A DNA stretch of 64,000 nucleotides from Pediococcus stilesii (GCF_001437075.1 NZ_JQBX01000003.1:1-64000), one strand, 5' to 3'. Positions 18,116 through 26,375 are shown, counted from the first letter of the stretch. A program made the numbers and translations. Notes: generated from the sequence alone by a model not told the origin.

Positions 18116-18930
18116 TTTGATTCTCCGTTCTGATACACCCAATGATTTAACGGGCCGTGTCCATGTCCGACCTTAATCCCATTACTAATCGCCGCATTAA
18201 TAAACGCCTTTCCAACTTGAAGAGCTTCCTTTAATTCAGCTCCCTTTGCTAGTTCCGAAACAATAACGGAGGAAATTGTATCACCCGTTCCATGCGTATT
18301 TTCAGTCTCAAAACGTGGACCGGTCAGTTCCATCTCTTTTCCATTTTCAAAAAGAACATAATCACGACTCTCTGGTTGATCACTAAAGTGGCCGCCTTTG
18401 ATTAAGACATTTTTGGCACCCAGTTGTCTTAGTTTTCGAGCAGCTGATCGAACATCCTGATTATTTTTAATCTCCATTTCTGCCAATTTCTCGGCTTCTG
18501 GGAGATTAGGTGTAATTAAATAGGCTAGTGGAATCAACTTCGTTCGAACGGCATCGATTGCATCCTCACTGAGCAATTTAGCACCGCCTTTTGCAATCAT
18601 TACCGGATCGACCACTAGCGGTCCTAGGTCGTACTTTTGATAATTTTCAACAACGGTTTCTACCACTGCGGTGTTGGCCAACATTCCGGTTTTTGAAACC
18701 TGAATGTCGAAATCTTCAGCAAGTGCTTGAAACTGATGGTCAATAATTCGTTTGGGCATAACTTCCACGTCCAGAACGCCCAGCGTATTTTGAGCCGTGA
18801 CCGCCACAACGACACAGGTCGAAAAAACGTGCCGTTCCTGCATTGTTTTCATATCGGCTTGAATTCCAGCTCCACCGCCACTATCCGTACCGGCAATTGT
18901 TAAAACTTGTGGAACTTCCAATTCTTCCAT
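18112..18930 (-). CDS. thiD: Hydroxymethylpyrimidine/phosphomethylpyrimidine kinase
   Basis: The 272-residue ribokinase-fold enzyme phosphorylates HMP to HMP-P and HMP-PP. LTIAGTDSGGGAGIQADMKT is the substrate-binding start, VVDPVMIAKGG and LITPNLPEAEKL follow, and NTHGTGDTISS is the anion-hole/catalytic-Asp motif. Start lies 4 bp after thiM, and the stop overlaps the thiE start, consistent with a single translationally coupled operon. Confidence 0.96.
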   Translation of the reverse strand: MEELEVPQVLTIAGTDSGGGAGIQADMKTMQERHVFSTCVVVAVTAQNTLGVLDVEVMPKRIIDHQFQALAEDFDIQVSKTGMLANTAVVETVVENYQKYDLGPLVVDPVMIAKGGAKLLSEDAIDAVRTKLIPLAYLITPNLPEAEKLAEMEIKNNQDVRSAARKLRQLGAKNVLIKGGHFSDQPESRDYVLFENGKEMELTGPRFETENTHGTGDTISSVIVSELAKGAELKEALQVGKAFINAAISNGIKVGHGHGPLNHWVYQNGESK

Positions 18931-18934
18931 TATT

Positions 18935-19732
18935 TTAATTTTCCTCGACTTTCATAATCGCTTTAATTTCTTCCGGACTGATATTCGCTAATTGATCCAT
19001 TAGCTGACTTAAAAAGCTGCCCGGTAGATTTTGATGGTTTAGCTTTTGATCAACTAGTTCACCCGAACACGATAAAACTAAGCTAGCTGTAACTGCGGCA
19101 TCAAAGTTATTGTCAGAAATCGCTGCGAATGCTGCCGAGATACTTGATAGTAGATCTCCTGAACCGACAATTGCTGGTAACAGTCTCGTGTTATTCAGAA
19201 TGCTTGTTACCCGGTTTCCGTCACTAATGTAGTCGACTTTCCCACTCGCAATCACAACATTGTTAAATTTCCTGGCACATTCTCGAACGATGTCGCTAGC
19301 ATCCCGATCGCCATCACCTGCATCAATTCCGCGTGTTTGCCACTCAATACCTGCTAAAACCGCAATTTCACCGATGTTACCACGAATAATATCGAATTGA
19401 TGCCTTTCTAATAAACCAAAATTCAGCTCCCGACGGTACTCCGTTGCACCTACCGCGACCGGATCTAGTATCAAGGGTTTATGATATTTATTTGCGGATT
19501 GACATAACTGCTCGATAACCGGCCACCCATCTCGGCGAGCCGCACCGGCATTGATTACCACCGCTGAAGCCAATTTTACTAATTCATCGGCTTCACTGGC
19601 TTCATCACTCATAATTGGTGAAGCACCTACCGCATTTAGCCCATTGGCAACTAAAAAAGGAGTTACAAAATTAGCGTAATTTACCACTACCGGATTTTCC
19701 GTCCGGATTTTTTCAACATCATTAAGATTCAT
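18935..19732 (-). CDS. thiM: Hydroxyethylthiazole kinase
   Basis: A 265-residue ribokinase-like enzyme that phosphorylates the thiazole moiety for thiamine salvage. Conserved blocks are NPVVVNYANFVTPFLVANGL, ILDPVAVGATEYR and IRGNIGEI. The C-terminal motif is VGSGDLLSS, with Asp where many homologues have Cys. The start ATG at 19732 follows GGGAG by 6 nt. Upstream in-frame codons fall within the riboswitch terminator and are not used. No de novo thiamine genes (thiC, thiG) are seen here, so the operon appears to be for salvage only. Confidence 0.95.
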   Translation of the reverse strand: MNLNDVEKIRTENPVVVNYANFVTPFLVANGLNAVGASPIMSDEASEADELVKLASAVVINAGAARRDGWPVIEQLCQSANKYHKPLILDPVAVGATEYRRELNFGLLERHQFDIIRGNIGEIAVLAGIEWQTRGIDAGDGDRDASDIVRECARKFNNVVIASGKVDYISDGNRVTSILNNTRLLPAIVGSGDLLSSISAAFAAISDNNFDAAVTASLVLSCSGELVDQKLNHQNLPGSFLSQLMDQLANISPEEIKAIMKVEEN

Positions 19733-19773
19733 TGTCTGCTCCCTACCAATACCTATCACTGCCCCGTTGATCA

Positions 19774-19808
19774 CAAAAGCCACCCCTCTTTTCATGAAGG
19801 ATGGCTTT
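19774..19808 (-). terminator. Expression-platform terminator of the TPP riboswitch
   Basis: A stem of about ten base pairs (AAAGCCATCC with GGGTGGCTTT, one G-U pair) followed on the minus strand by TTTT. It lies between the aptamer and thiM, so TPP binding would favour premature termination. Confidence 0.8.
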
Positions 19809-19820
19809 CGATATTAAACA

Positions 19821-19908
19821 CTTTCCTTCGCAAGTACTAACTCACAGGTTCAAAGGGATCACGCTGAACAAGCGTATCTCAGTTCTTCTAAGAACACCCC
19901 TAGTGCAG
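19821..19908 (-). promoter_or_regulatory. TPP (THI-box) riboswitch aptamer
   Basis: Reading the minus strand, the region starts with GGGGTG and then shows the THI-box core: ACTGAGATACGC, followed by GATCCCTTTGAACCTG and the closing TTGCGAAGGAAAG. CUGAGA and CCCUUUGAACCUG are the pyrimidine- and pyrophosphate-binding elements. It precedes a terminator hairpin and thiM, so control is by transcription attenuation on TPP. Confidence 0.93.
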
Positions 19909-19935
19909 ATATTTATTAAATTTGAATTCGTTTTC

Positions 19936-19964
19936 ATCATACATCTTTTAATAATTATTCTCAA
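19936..19964 (-). promoter_or_regulatory. Probable sigma-A promoter of the thiamine operon
   Basis: On the minus strand, TTGAGA (19959-19964), a 17-bp spacer and TATGAT (19936-19941) lie about 25 bp ahead of the riboswitch core. Confidence 0.65.
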
Positions 19965-20044
19965 GATAAGCATATTAGTTTTAATCGCACATGTTTTCTT
20001 GTTATACTGAAAGTGAACCAAATAACTTATAGGAGGTATTATTT

Positions 20045-20260
20045 ATGTCTGATAAAGAGAAACTAGAAAATACTAAAGATAAGGTAGCAGGTAAGGTCCG
20101 TGAAACTGCTGGTAAAGTTACTGGGGATAAAAAAGAAGAGTCAAAGGGTAAAGTTCAAAACTTATCTGGAAAAGTAAAAGAAAAGTTTGAAGATCTTAAG
20201 GACTCGGCGGAAGGTGCCGTCGAAGAATTAAAAGATAAATTTGATAAAAAAGATAAATAA
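20045..20260 (+). CDS. CsbD-like stress protein
   Basis: A 71-residue, highly charged protein of Lys/Glu/Gly-rich repeats (NTKDKVAGKVRETAGKVTGD, then KGKVQNLSGKVKEKFEDLKD), the pattern of the CsbD family. CsbD proteins accumulate under general stress; their biochemical role is unknown. AGGAGG lies 8 nt before the ATG, and a TATACT -10 element is at 20003-20008. It is a single-gene unit with its own terminator. Confidence 0.9.
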   Translation: MSDKEKLENTKDKVAGKVRETAGKVTGDKKEESKGKVQNLSGKVKEKFEDLKDSAEGAVEELKDKFDKKDK

Positions 20261-20265
20261 TTATT

Positions 20266-20320
20266 AAAGGACGTTCACCATGATTGAAGCCAATTCTGTC
20301 ATGGTGACGTCCTTTTTATT
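20266..20320 (+). terminator. Intrinsic terminator of the CsbD gene
   Basis: Arms AAAGGACG-TTCACCATGA and TCATGGTGACGTCCTTT (one bulged T) are followed by a T-rich tail (TTTTTATTATT). Confidence 0.85.
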
Positions 20321-20389
20321 ATTCTATACATTATCTCGTTTTTGGCATATGATACCTCTATTAAAATATTCAAAATGGAGGCCCCTCTT

Positions 20390-21112
20390 TTGCAAATCAT
20401 TGACGCTCACACACATGCTGATAATTCTGATTTTATTCAAATGCTTCAAGTCGATCAGGTTTATGCCACCATTAATTGCGCATCGCCACGTGAATTTAAC
20501 GATCATTTCAAAGCCATCGGTGACTCTAAACGTCTACTACTAAGTGCCGGAATTCACCCTTGGAAGGTTAACCAAATCCAATGGAACGAAATGCAACCAA
20601 TCTTTGATCAAGTCCCCATTATTGGTGAAATTGGCCTGGATAATGTCTGGACCACGAATCCAGTCGAACTCCAAAAAGTTATTTTAAAAAAACACCTTTC
20701 GTATGCTCTCCAAAGTCAAAAACCGGTCATCATTCACGCAAAAGGCCAAGAACTAGAGACCCTCAAAATTTTAAAAACATATCCTAACCGCTATCTAATT
20801 CATTGGTATTCCAGTGAAAGATACGTTCAGGATTTTTTAAATCTGGGCTGCTACTTCAGTATCGGTCCTTCCTTTGAAACCGAAGCTAGCGTTCAAAAAC
20901 TTCTTTATATGATTCCCTTCGACCGTGTTCTAATTGAATCCGATGGACTTGAAAGCATTGCTTGGGCACTTAATCGTCCGTTTAAAATAAAATCATACGC
21001 TCCTTTTATGGAGTCGATGGTCGAACGTCTAGCTCAAGTTCATCACGTACCCGTATTAAAAATGGAACAGCAATTAATTCAAAATTTACATTCATTTTGG
21101 GGGATTCAATAA
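20390..21112 (+). CDS. TatD family metal-dependent hydrolase
   Basis: A 240-residue TIM-barrel hydrolase. Metal-binding motifs are DAHTHADN at the N-terminus, GEIGLD in the middle and VIIHAKG and LIESDG near the end, matching TatD-type nucleases. AGIHPW is also conserved. The start is a TTG at 20390 with GGAGG 8 nt upstream; an ATG twelve residues earlier overlaps that ribosome binding site and is rejected. It lies convergent with ndk, leaving only 4 bp between stop codons. Its substrate (DNA 3' ends or peptidyl adducts) is not evident. Confidence 0.85.
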   Translation: MQIIDAHTHADNSDFIQMLQVDQVYATINCASPREFNDHFKAIGDSKRLLLSAGIHPWKVNQIQWNEMQPIFDQVPIIGEIGLDNVWTTNPVELQKVILKKHLSYALQSQKPVIIHAKGQELETLKILKTYPNRYLIHWYSSERYVQDFLNLGCYFSIGPSFETEASVQKLLYMIPFDRVLIESDGLESIAWALNRPFKIKSYAPFMESMVERLAQVHHVPVLKMEQQLIQNLHSFWGIQ

Positions 21113-21116
21113 ATAC

Positions 21117-21542
21117 TTAATCTTGGTCCGGGAACCAGATCTTAATTTCCCGTTCAGCACTCTCCACACTGTCTGAACTATGAACGATATTCCGCATCAA
21201 TCCGTCTTCCCATTCGCGGCCCAAATCTCCCCGGATTGTTCCAAAGGCAGCATCAGAAGGGTTTGTGGCTCCCGCCATTCGATGGAAGACTTCAATAATT
21301 CTGGGACCACTGGCAATCATTGCCACGATTGGTCCCTCTTTCATATAGGTTTCAATTTCGCCAAAAAATGGCTTATCAATTAATTTTGCGTAGTGTTCTT
21401 GCAATATTTTATCAGTAGCTTTGGTTACCTTGAGTGCGTCAATCTGATATCCTTTACGCTCCAAGCGAGTAATCACCTCGCCAATATGTCCTAAACTAAC
21501 GCCGTCAGGTTTTACTAGAATTAAAATTCGTTCTTGTGCCAT
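21117..21542 (-). CDS. ndk: Nucleoside diphosphate kinase
   Basis: The 141-residue enzyme equalises nucleoside triphosphate pools by phosphate transfer through a phosphohistidine. KPDGVSLGHIGEVITRLERK is the family N-terminus. AFGTIRGDLGRE and RNIVHSSDSVESAEREI hold the active-site His; the usual HGSDS reads HSSDS. GAGGAA precedes the ATG. A cre-like sequence lies 40-53 bp upstream, suggesting CcpA control. Confidence 0.96.
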   Translation of the reverse strand: MAQERILILVKPDGVSLGHIGEVITRLERKGYQIDALKVTKATDKILQEHYAKLIDKPFFGEIETYMKEGPIVAMIASGPRIIEVFHRMAGATNPSDAAFGTIRGDLGREWEDGLMRNIVHSSDSVESAEREIKIWFPDQD

Positions 21543-21581
21543 AAGAATTCCTCGCTTTCTTGGTATATACTTATTCTACTA

Positions 21582-21595
21582 AGAAAGCGCTAACA
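21582..21595 (-). promoter_or_regulatory. cre-like (CcpA) site upstream of ndk
   Basis: The minus-strand sequence TGTTAGCGCTTTCT matches the cre consensus TGWNANCGNTNWCA at 13 of 14 positions. It overlaps a possible -35 (TTAGCG) of a promoter with -10 TATATA, which would suit repression. Confidence 0.5.
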
Positions 21596-21690
21596 CATCT
21601 AGTGGGTAGCCTTTTTCTTCAAAGATCGTTTATATTTAGAAGTTAGAATTAAAATCACTTTTTTAGAAAGACCATCATACAATTAAAAAA

Positions 21691-21732
21691 CTTCCAAAAC
21701 TAGACTTGAAATCTAGTTTTGGAAGATTTTTT
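21691..21732. terminator. Bidirectional intrinsic terminator
   Basis: A perfect 14-bp stem (CTTCCAAAACTAGA and complement, 21691-21704 with 21712-21725) has T-rich tails on both strands. It ends the ClC-family gene on the minus strand. Confidence 0.85.
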
Positions 21733-21735
21733 GTT

Positions 21736-22932
21736 TCATCCCTCATCGACGGTATTTAATTCTTGTTGCATTGACTTTTGATGGATTCGTTTCAAATGGA
21801 TTTTTCGTAATCCGATCAGTATTGCCGTTAAACTAATACTTACCGGCAATAAATTAGGTGGTAAAAACATCACTGACATCACTCCACCAGCAATCCACGG
21901 GGATTCTAGAATTACCGCTCCCTCCGTAATCGCAAATACTCCAATAAAAAAGATTGGATCAACCTGTGGCAGTAACCGACTAAATACAATCCCTTGAATC
22001 GTCGCTGAAAACAAAACCGGGAATATTTCTCCGCCCAGCCACCCAGTATTTAAACAAATCGTCAACAACACCAACTTCAGGAAGGCATTTACAATTAGAA
22101 AAATAGCGGACTTGCTTTGCCAAGTCGATGCCAACAATTCAAAGTTTACCATTCCTGAAAAATTAATATTGGGGACAAATAAAGTTGCTAAATATATCAT
22201 CACTCCGCCGAAAATAATTGAACTTCGGACCGTAATAAATCTTTCTAAAACTCCCTTTTGAATCAGAATCATCGCTCTTAAACAAATTTGCCCAACTAAA
22301 AATGCCACAACCGCTATCGGAACCAACCACAGTAGATCAATTAATTTCCAGTTTGAGGATCCTAGGTACACAATTACAGATTGTTCTCCGCCCCACTTAC
22401 AGGTTAAATAAAAAGCACCAATTCCAATCCCAAGATAGCTAATCATTTTGGGCGTCCACCACGGTAACTGGCGTTCGTCCTGTGACCGTGATTTTAAATA
22501 GCGATGTGGCGTAACCATAATTTTCAAGCGGTCAAGTGGTCGATTATCCCGCCAATTTGCGCTAAGATACCGTTGCTTTTCTGAAATCCAAACGCCAAAT
22601 AAGACCGTTGAACTAACTAACGTTGCCTCTGGTCCGAGACTTGTTCCACTGCATAAAATGATTGGTGGAATCAACAACTGCAACGGTAGATACCGAAAAT
22701 TTGCCGTCCCAGTTTGATAAAGTTCTAACTTAATTTCACTTAATTTTTTCGGCATATCGCCGATCTTTTCTTTAGTTACGAAAATAACTATTCCAACAAT
22801 CAGAATTAGAACGGCGTTAAAAACGACCCGAAACGTCTCTCCTGGCCATAGCTGATTAATTAACCAACCTTGAAATAAATAAAACAGCCCTAATAAACTT
22901 CCCATCACTAAGGCACAGAATAGTCCATACAT
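21736..22932 (-). CDS. ClC-family chloride channel or transporter
   Basis: A 398-residue membrane protein with about ten helices. Family motifs are CSGTSLGPEATLVS (selectivity-filter region, GxxPE-like) and TGWLGGEIFPVLFSA (GxFxP-like). EGAVILESPWIAGGVMS follows later. ClC proteins carry Cl- or F-, or exchange Cl- for H+. The start is uncertain: the ATG at 22932 has no Shine-Dalgarno sequence, while GGGGTG sits upstream of in-frame ATT and CTG codons, which would add about 10-12 residues (for example NYFKKTSIY). No CBS domains are present. Confidence 0.85.
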   Translation of the reverse strand: MYGLFCALVMGSLLGLFYLFQGWLINQLWPGETFRVVFNAVLILIVGIVIFVTKEKIGDMPKKLSEIKLELYQTGTANFRYLPLQLLIPPIILCSGTSLGPEATLVSSTVLFGVWISEKQRYLSANWRDNRPLDRLKIMVTPHRYLKSRSQDERQLPWWTPKMISYLGIGIGAFYLTCKWGGEQSVIVYLGSSNWKLIDLLWLVPIAVVAFLVGQICLRAMILIQKGVLERFITVRSSIIFGGVMIYLATLFVPNINFSGMVNFELLASTWQSKSAIFLIVNAFLKLVLLTICLNTGWLGGEIFPVLFSATIQGIVFSRLLPQVDPIFFIGVFAITEGAVILESPWIAGGVMSVMFLPPNLLPVSISLTAILIGLRKIHLKRIHQKSMQQELNTVDEG

Positions 22933-23067
22933 ATAAATGGACGTCTTTTTAAAATAGTTCAGAATAATTCACCCCAAAAATACTTGTTTCTGAATAACAG
23001 AACGGTGGTCAATGTTATATAAAATGGGGATCTTTGTCAAATCGCTAACTCACTTTATCGACGTTCG

Positions 23068-23589
23068 TTAATCAAACGCCTTTGAATATCTTACCGTTCC
23101 TGATATTCCATCCAAGGCACCCTTAAATAAGGGTTTAATCATAAATGCCTCATTCGGAACACTAAAGGGCGGCCGAACATTATACTCACTTGCAGGCACG
23201 TAATTAAATTTAGGATAGTAGCTTGGATGACCTAAAATACTAATGAATCTATAATTTAACTTGGTGGCTCTTTTTTCCAATTCTTTTATTAATAGTCTTC
23301 CAACGCCCTTCTTTTGAAATCCGACCCGAACAGCAAGCGGTGCCAAAACTAATCCTGTAAAAGACTGGTCTTCATTTTTGATATGAACTTCACTTAATAG
23401 CCCATATCCTAAAATTGCTTTATCCTGAGTCACAACCAGTTCCAATCCATCAACATATTCGTCACTTGTTCGGATTTTATTAACCAGTTCAGACTCTTGA
23501 CCATATCCGTGTTCTGTATTGGTAAAGGCCGCCCGAATCAACTCATCAATTTAACTATAGTCCTCTGGCTTAACCGTTCTAACTTGCAT
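23068..23589 (-). pseudogene. GNAT N-acetyltransferase interrupted by an in-frame TAA at codon 13
   Basis: An ATG at 23589 with GGAG upstream opens MQVRTVKPEDYS, then TAA (23551-23553), and the same frame continues IDELIRAAFTNTEHGYGQES for 157 or more residues. These first residues are the normal strand-1 start of a GNAT domain, and the acetyl-CoA motif RVGFQKKGVGRLLIKEL is intact downstream. A single change (for example CAA to TAA) would explain the stop. A shorter product could start at an internal TTG but would lack strand 1. The fold resembles YhbS-type acetyltransferases. Confidence 0.8.
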
Positions 23590-23742
23590 ACGCTTAAAAT
23601 TCTCCATTAAATATTTTCTAAAATTCTGCTATCGACATATTCTTACTTCCAATCTTAACAAATTTTCAAGTGCGTGCCGTGTCTAAAATCACCCTAAAAA
23701 AATCCTTTGTTGACTTGTATCATCGCCTTGATACTGTGCAAT

Positions 23743-23790
23743 CAAAAAAGACAAAGTCAAATTCGATTTTGAATTTCGTACTTTGCCTTC
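23743..23790 (-). terminator. Intrinsic terminator of the persulfide-response operon
   Basis: On the minus strand GGCAAAGT...AAATTC pairs with GAATTTGACTTTGTC around an AAAATC loop, with a small internal loop, followed by six T. Confidence 0.75.
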
Positions 23791-23808
23791 TAAAGTATTA
23801 CCAGAAGT

Positions 23809-24066
23809 TTATTTCTTTATGATCATTTCAATTGCTTGAGCAATCTTATCATCCTGAATTTCCTTATTATTTGCCGGATTCTCCAGACAATCTTTTAAAT
23901 TCTCAGCAACCATAATTCCCTTAATTCGATCGACACTAGATTTAACCGCATTTAGCTGAGGAATAATTTCTGAGCATTCCTTTCCTTCTGCGATCATTTT
24001 TTGAATCCCACGGATTTGCCCTTCCGTTCGTCTTAAACGATTTAAAATTTGTTGTTCGCAATTCAT
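23809..24066 (-). CDS. cstR: CsoR/CstR-family repressor, probable persulfide sensor CstR
   Basis: An 85-residue, all-helical CsoR-family protein (NRLRRTEGQIRGIQKMI, then LNAVKSSVDRIKGIMVAENL). Cysteines fall at residues 31 and 60, the same positions as the two reactive cysteines of Staphylococcus aureus CstR. The His ligand of copper-sensing CsoR proteins is absent. CstR represses sulfide-detoxification genes until persulfides crosslink its cysteines. It directly abuts a rhodanese gene and ends an operon of sulfurtransferases. A CsoR-like palindrome overlaps the operon promoter. Confidence 0.85.
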   Translation of the reverse strand: MNCEQQILNRLRRTEGQIRGIQKMIAEGKECSEIIPQLNAVKSSVDRIKGIMVAENLKDCLENPANNKEIQDDKIAQAIEMIIKK

Positions 24067-24363
24067 TTATACAATCTCTCCTCGCCAGGCGTTCATTCCA
24101 CCTTGAACGTTAATTATATCAAATCCAAGTTGATCCAAATAGGCACCGGCATTAGCTGAACGCGCTCCAGACCGGCAAATTACATAATAGGTTTGATTCT
24201 GATCTAAAGTTTGAACTTCGTCTTGTAAATTACTTAACGGAAGATTTTTGGCGGATGCAATATGTCCCATCTGATATTCAAAAACTTCTCGAACGTCAAT
24301 TAAATTTAAATCTTCTTTTTGAATCTTTTTCGTAAACTCATCCATATTAATATTTTTCAACAT
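24067..24363 (-). CDS. Single-domain rhodanese sulfurtransferase
   Basis: A 98-residue rhodanese domain with active-site loop ICRSGARS and the DVREVFEYQMGHI substrate-side motif. It carries sulfane sulfur as a Cys persulfide. The ATG at 24363 follows GAGGA by 8 nt and overlaps the 3' end of the CoA-disulfide reductase gene by 17 bp. Together with the fusion protein and the first rhodanese it would pass sulfur between small thiols. Confidence 0.93.
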   Translation of the reverse strand: MLKNINMDEFTKKIQKEDLNLIDVREVFEYQMGHIASAKNLPLSNLQDEVQTLDQNQTYYVICRSGARSANAGAYLDQLGFDIINVQGGMNAWRGEIV

Positions 24364-26011
24364 GTTCAACTTCCTCTTTCATTATCGTTTTATATAAATC
24401 AAATGCCCCATCTAAATTTTCTACTTCAAAGCCATTTTGTTTTAGAATGCGTTCACCAATATAGCTTCGTAGTCCACTGCGACAATAAACGATGTATTCT
24501 TGTTTGGAATCTAGTGTACCAATCCGATCTCGCAATTGATTCAAAGGAATATTAATGGCTCCCTTAATTTGACCATCATTTCTAACTTCTTGTTCATTTC
24601 GCAAATCCAGCAATTGCTTACCTCGACCCAGTTCAACTGCTAGTTCGTGCCATTGAATATTTTCACTGATCCCTTCAACAACATTCATCGCCACGTAACC
24701 AACCATGTTCACAACATCCTTTGCCGTTCCAAACGGTGGTGCGTATGTTAATTCTAACTCTGGTAAATCAAATACCGTCAAATTTCCTTTAATTGCGGTT
24801 GCTAATACATCAATTCGTTTATCAACTCCGCTTCTCCCAACGGCTTGAGCACCATAAATTTTTCCAGTCTTTTTATCAAAAATTAACTTAATCCACATTT
24901 GTTCGCTATCAGGATAATAGGTCGCATGATCAGTTCCACTAACATGAACAACCCCGACATTTTCATACTTCATCCGAGCCATCCGTTCATTTAACCCCGT
25001 TGATGCAGCATTTATATTAAACACTTTGACAATCGCAGTTCCGATGCTTCCGCGATTCATCCGCTTTAGCCCAGCGAGTACATCTGCCACCTGACGTCCC
25101 TGGCGGTTTGCCGGAGAAGCGAGTGAAATTAACGCATCATCGTTTGAAATTTGTTGCTTAGTAACCGCCACATCGCCAACGGCATAGATATGCTTCTCAC
25201 TTGTCGCATAATTTTCGTTAACGACAATTCCATTTTTCAATTCCAATCGAATCCCGACCTGTTCGGCTAGCTGACTATTAGGTCGGATTCCAACCGATAA
25301 GATTGTTAAATCAGTCGGCACTTGGGTTCCATCATCCAAAACAAGTAAATCGCCGTTATTTTGGATTTCAACTACAGCTTTAGACAAATGAAGATCAACC
25401 GCATGTTTTTGAAGCTCTTCTTGCACAAATGCTGACATTTCAGCATCTAAATTAGGTAAAACATGCGGTGCTTTTTCAATCAAAGTAACATGAATACCAC
25501 GCTGCCTTAAATTCTCAACTACTTCAATCCCAATAAATCCGGCACCAACAACCGCAACGTTTTTAATATTTTGATTTAGTCGGCTTAAAATCGCATCCAT
25601 ATCTGGAATATTCTTTAATGTATGTATATTTTGAGCTTGTTCGATCCCAGGTATGGGAGGAAAAATTGCACTTGCTCCAGTTGCGAGAACCAACTCATCA
25701 TAGCTTTCCTGAAAAATCTTACCATTGTGACTAACTTCAACCATTTTTTCTAACGGATGAATTTTAATAACTTCATGATTTGCCTTCACATTAATTCGAA
25801 AACGTTCCCACAATGCTTCTGGAGTTTGAACCATCAATGCTTCTCTTTCTGGTATGACTCCAGACAGATGATATGGAAGACCACAATTCGCAAACGACAC
25901 GTAGGGTCCCTTTTCAAAGACAATGATTTCAGCATCTTCCATCAATCGTCGTAATCTAGTCGCTGCTGACATTCCGCCGGCGACCCCACCGATAATAACA
26001 AATTTACTCAT
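24347..26011 (-). CDS. CoA-disulfide/persulfide reductase with C-terminal rhodanese domain
   Basis: A 554-residue fusion. Residues 1-450 are a pyridine-nucleotide-disulfide oxidoreductase: FAD site IIGGVAGGMSAATRLRR, single redox Cys in SFANCGLPYHLSG, NAD site VVGAGFIGIEVVENL, FAD-site ATSEKHIYAVGDVA. The rest is a rhodanese domain with IVYCRSGLRS. Such CoADR-Rhd proteins reduce CoA persulfides or polysulfides. The ATG at 26011 follows AGGA by 7 nt. It is the second gene of the CstR operon. Confidence 0.92.
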   Translation of the reverse strand: MSKFVIIGGVAGGMSAATRLRRLMEDAEIIVFEKGPYVSFANCGLPYHLSGVIPEREALMVQTPEALWERFRINVKANHEVIKIHPLEKMVEVSHNGKIFQESYDELVLATGASAIFPPIPGIEQAQNIHTLKNIPDMDAILSRLNQNIKNVAVVGAGFIGIEVVENLRQRGIHVTLIEKAPHVLPNLDAEMSAFVQEELQKHAVDLHLSKAVVEIQNNGDLLVLDDGTQVPTDLTILSVGIRPNSQLAEQVGIRLELKNGIVVNENYATSEKHIYAVGDVAVTKQQISNDDALISLASPANRQGRQVADVLAGLKRMNRGSIGTAIVKVFNINAASTGLNERMARMKYENVGVVHVSGTDHATYYPDSEQMWIKLIFDKKTGKIYGAQAVGRSGVDKRIDVLATAIKGNLTVFDLPELELTYAPPFGTAKDVVNMVGYVAMNVVEGISENIQWHELAVELGRGKQLLDLRNEQEVRNDGQIKGAINIPLNQLRDRIGTLDSKQEYIVYCRSGLRSYIGERILKQNGFEVENLDGAFDLYKTIMKEEVEHVEKY

Positions 26012-26012
26012 T

Positions 26013-26324
26013 TTATTTTCCTTTCCGGACTGGTCCATTCCAACGATTCATTCCACCGCGAACACTTTTTGCATCATAGCCGTTGGACCGTAAAATTTTA
26101 GCTGCCTGTTTGCTACGCATCCCCGATTGACAAATCACGTAGATTTCATGCTCTTTATTGGTCGTAAATCGTGCTATCTTGTTTAACGGCACATTCTTAG
26201 CGTAACCAATGTGGCCGCTTCTAAATTCATTAGGCGTCCTCACATCAATTAATTCCGTCTTTTCTTTACGTTTTGTTACTTCATCGATTTTCACACTGTT
26301 ATTATTCCAAAATAATAAGTTCAT
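26013..26324 (-). CDS. Single-domain rhodanese sulfurtransferase (first gene of the CstR operon)
   Basis: A 103-residue rhodanese domain with active loop VICQSGMRS and DVRTPNEFRSGHIGYAKNVPL. GGAGG lies 9 nt before the ATG and forms part of the operator palindrome. The stop is one base ahead of the reductase start, indicating coupling. It is likely a persulfide carrier in sulfide or polysulfide detoxification. Confidence 0.93.
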   Translation of the reverse strand: MNLLFWNNNSVKIDEVTKRKEKTELIDVRTPNEFRSGHIGYAKNVPLNKIARFTTNKEHEIYVICQSGMRSKQAAKILRSNGYDAKSVRGGMNRWNGPVRKGK

Positions 26325-26330
26325 CCAAAA

Positions 26331-26346
26331 ATACCTCCATGGGTAT
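26331..26346. promoter_or_regulatory. Putative CstR operator
   Basis: The 16-bp imperfect palindrome ATACC-TCCATG-GGTAT resembles CsoR-family operators with TACC/GGTA half-sites. It lies immediately downstream of the -10 element and contains the ribosome binding site of the first rhodanese gene. Confidence 0.6.
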
Positions 26347-26375
26347 ATTAAACTTAATTACTGATAAATTGTCAA
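26347..26375 (-). promoter_or_regulatory. Sigma-A promoter of the rhodanese-CstR operon
   Basis: On the minus strand, TTGACA (26370-26375, perfect), a 17-bp spacer and TTTAAT (26347-26352). The putative operator follows with no gap, so a bound repressor would block initiation. Confidence 0.75.

Noticed and set aside
19733-19795. Longer ThiM starting at 19795
   Set aside because: The extra codons are the riboswitch terminator stem and linker. A good ribosome binding site serves the ATG at 19732.
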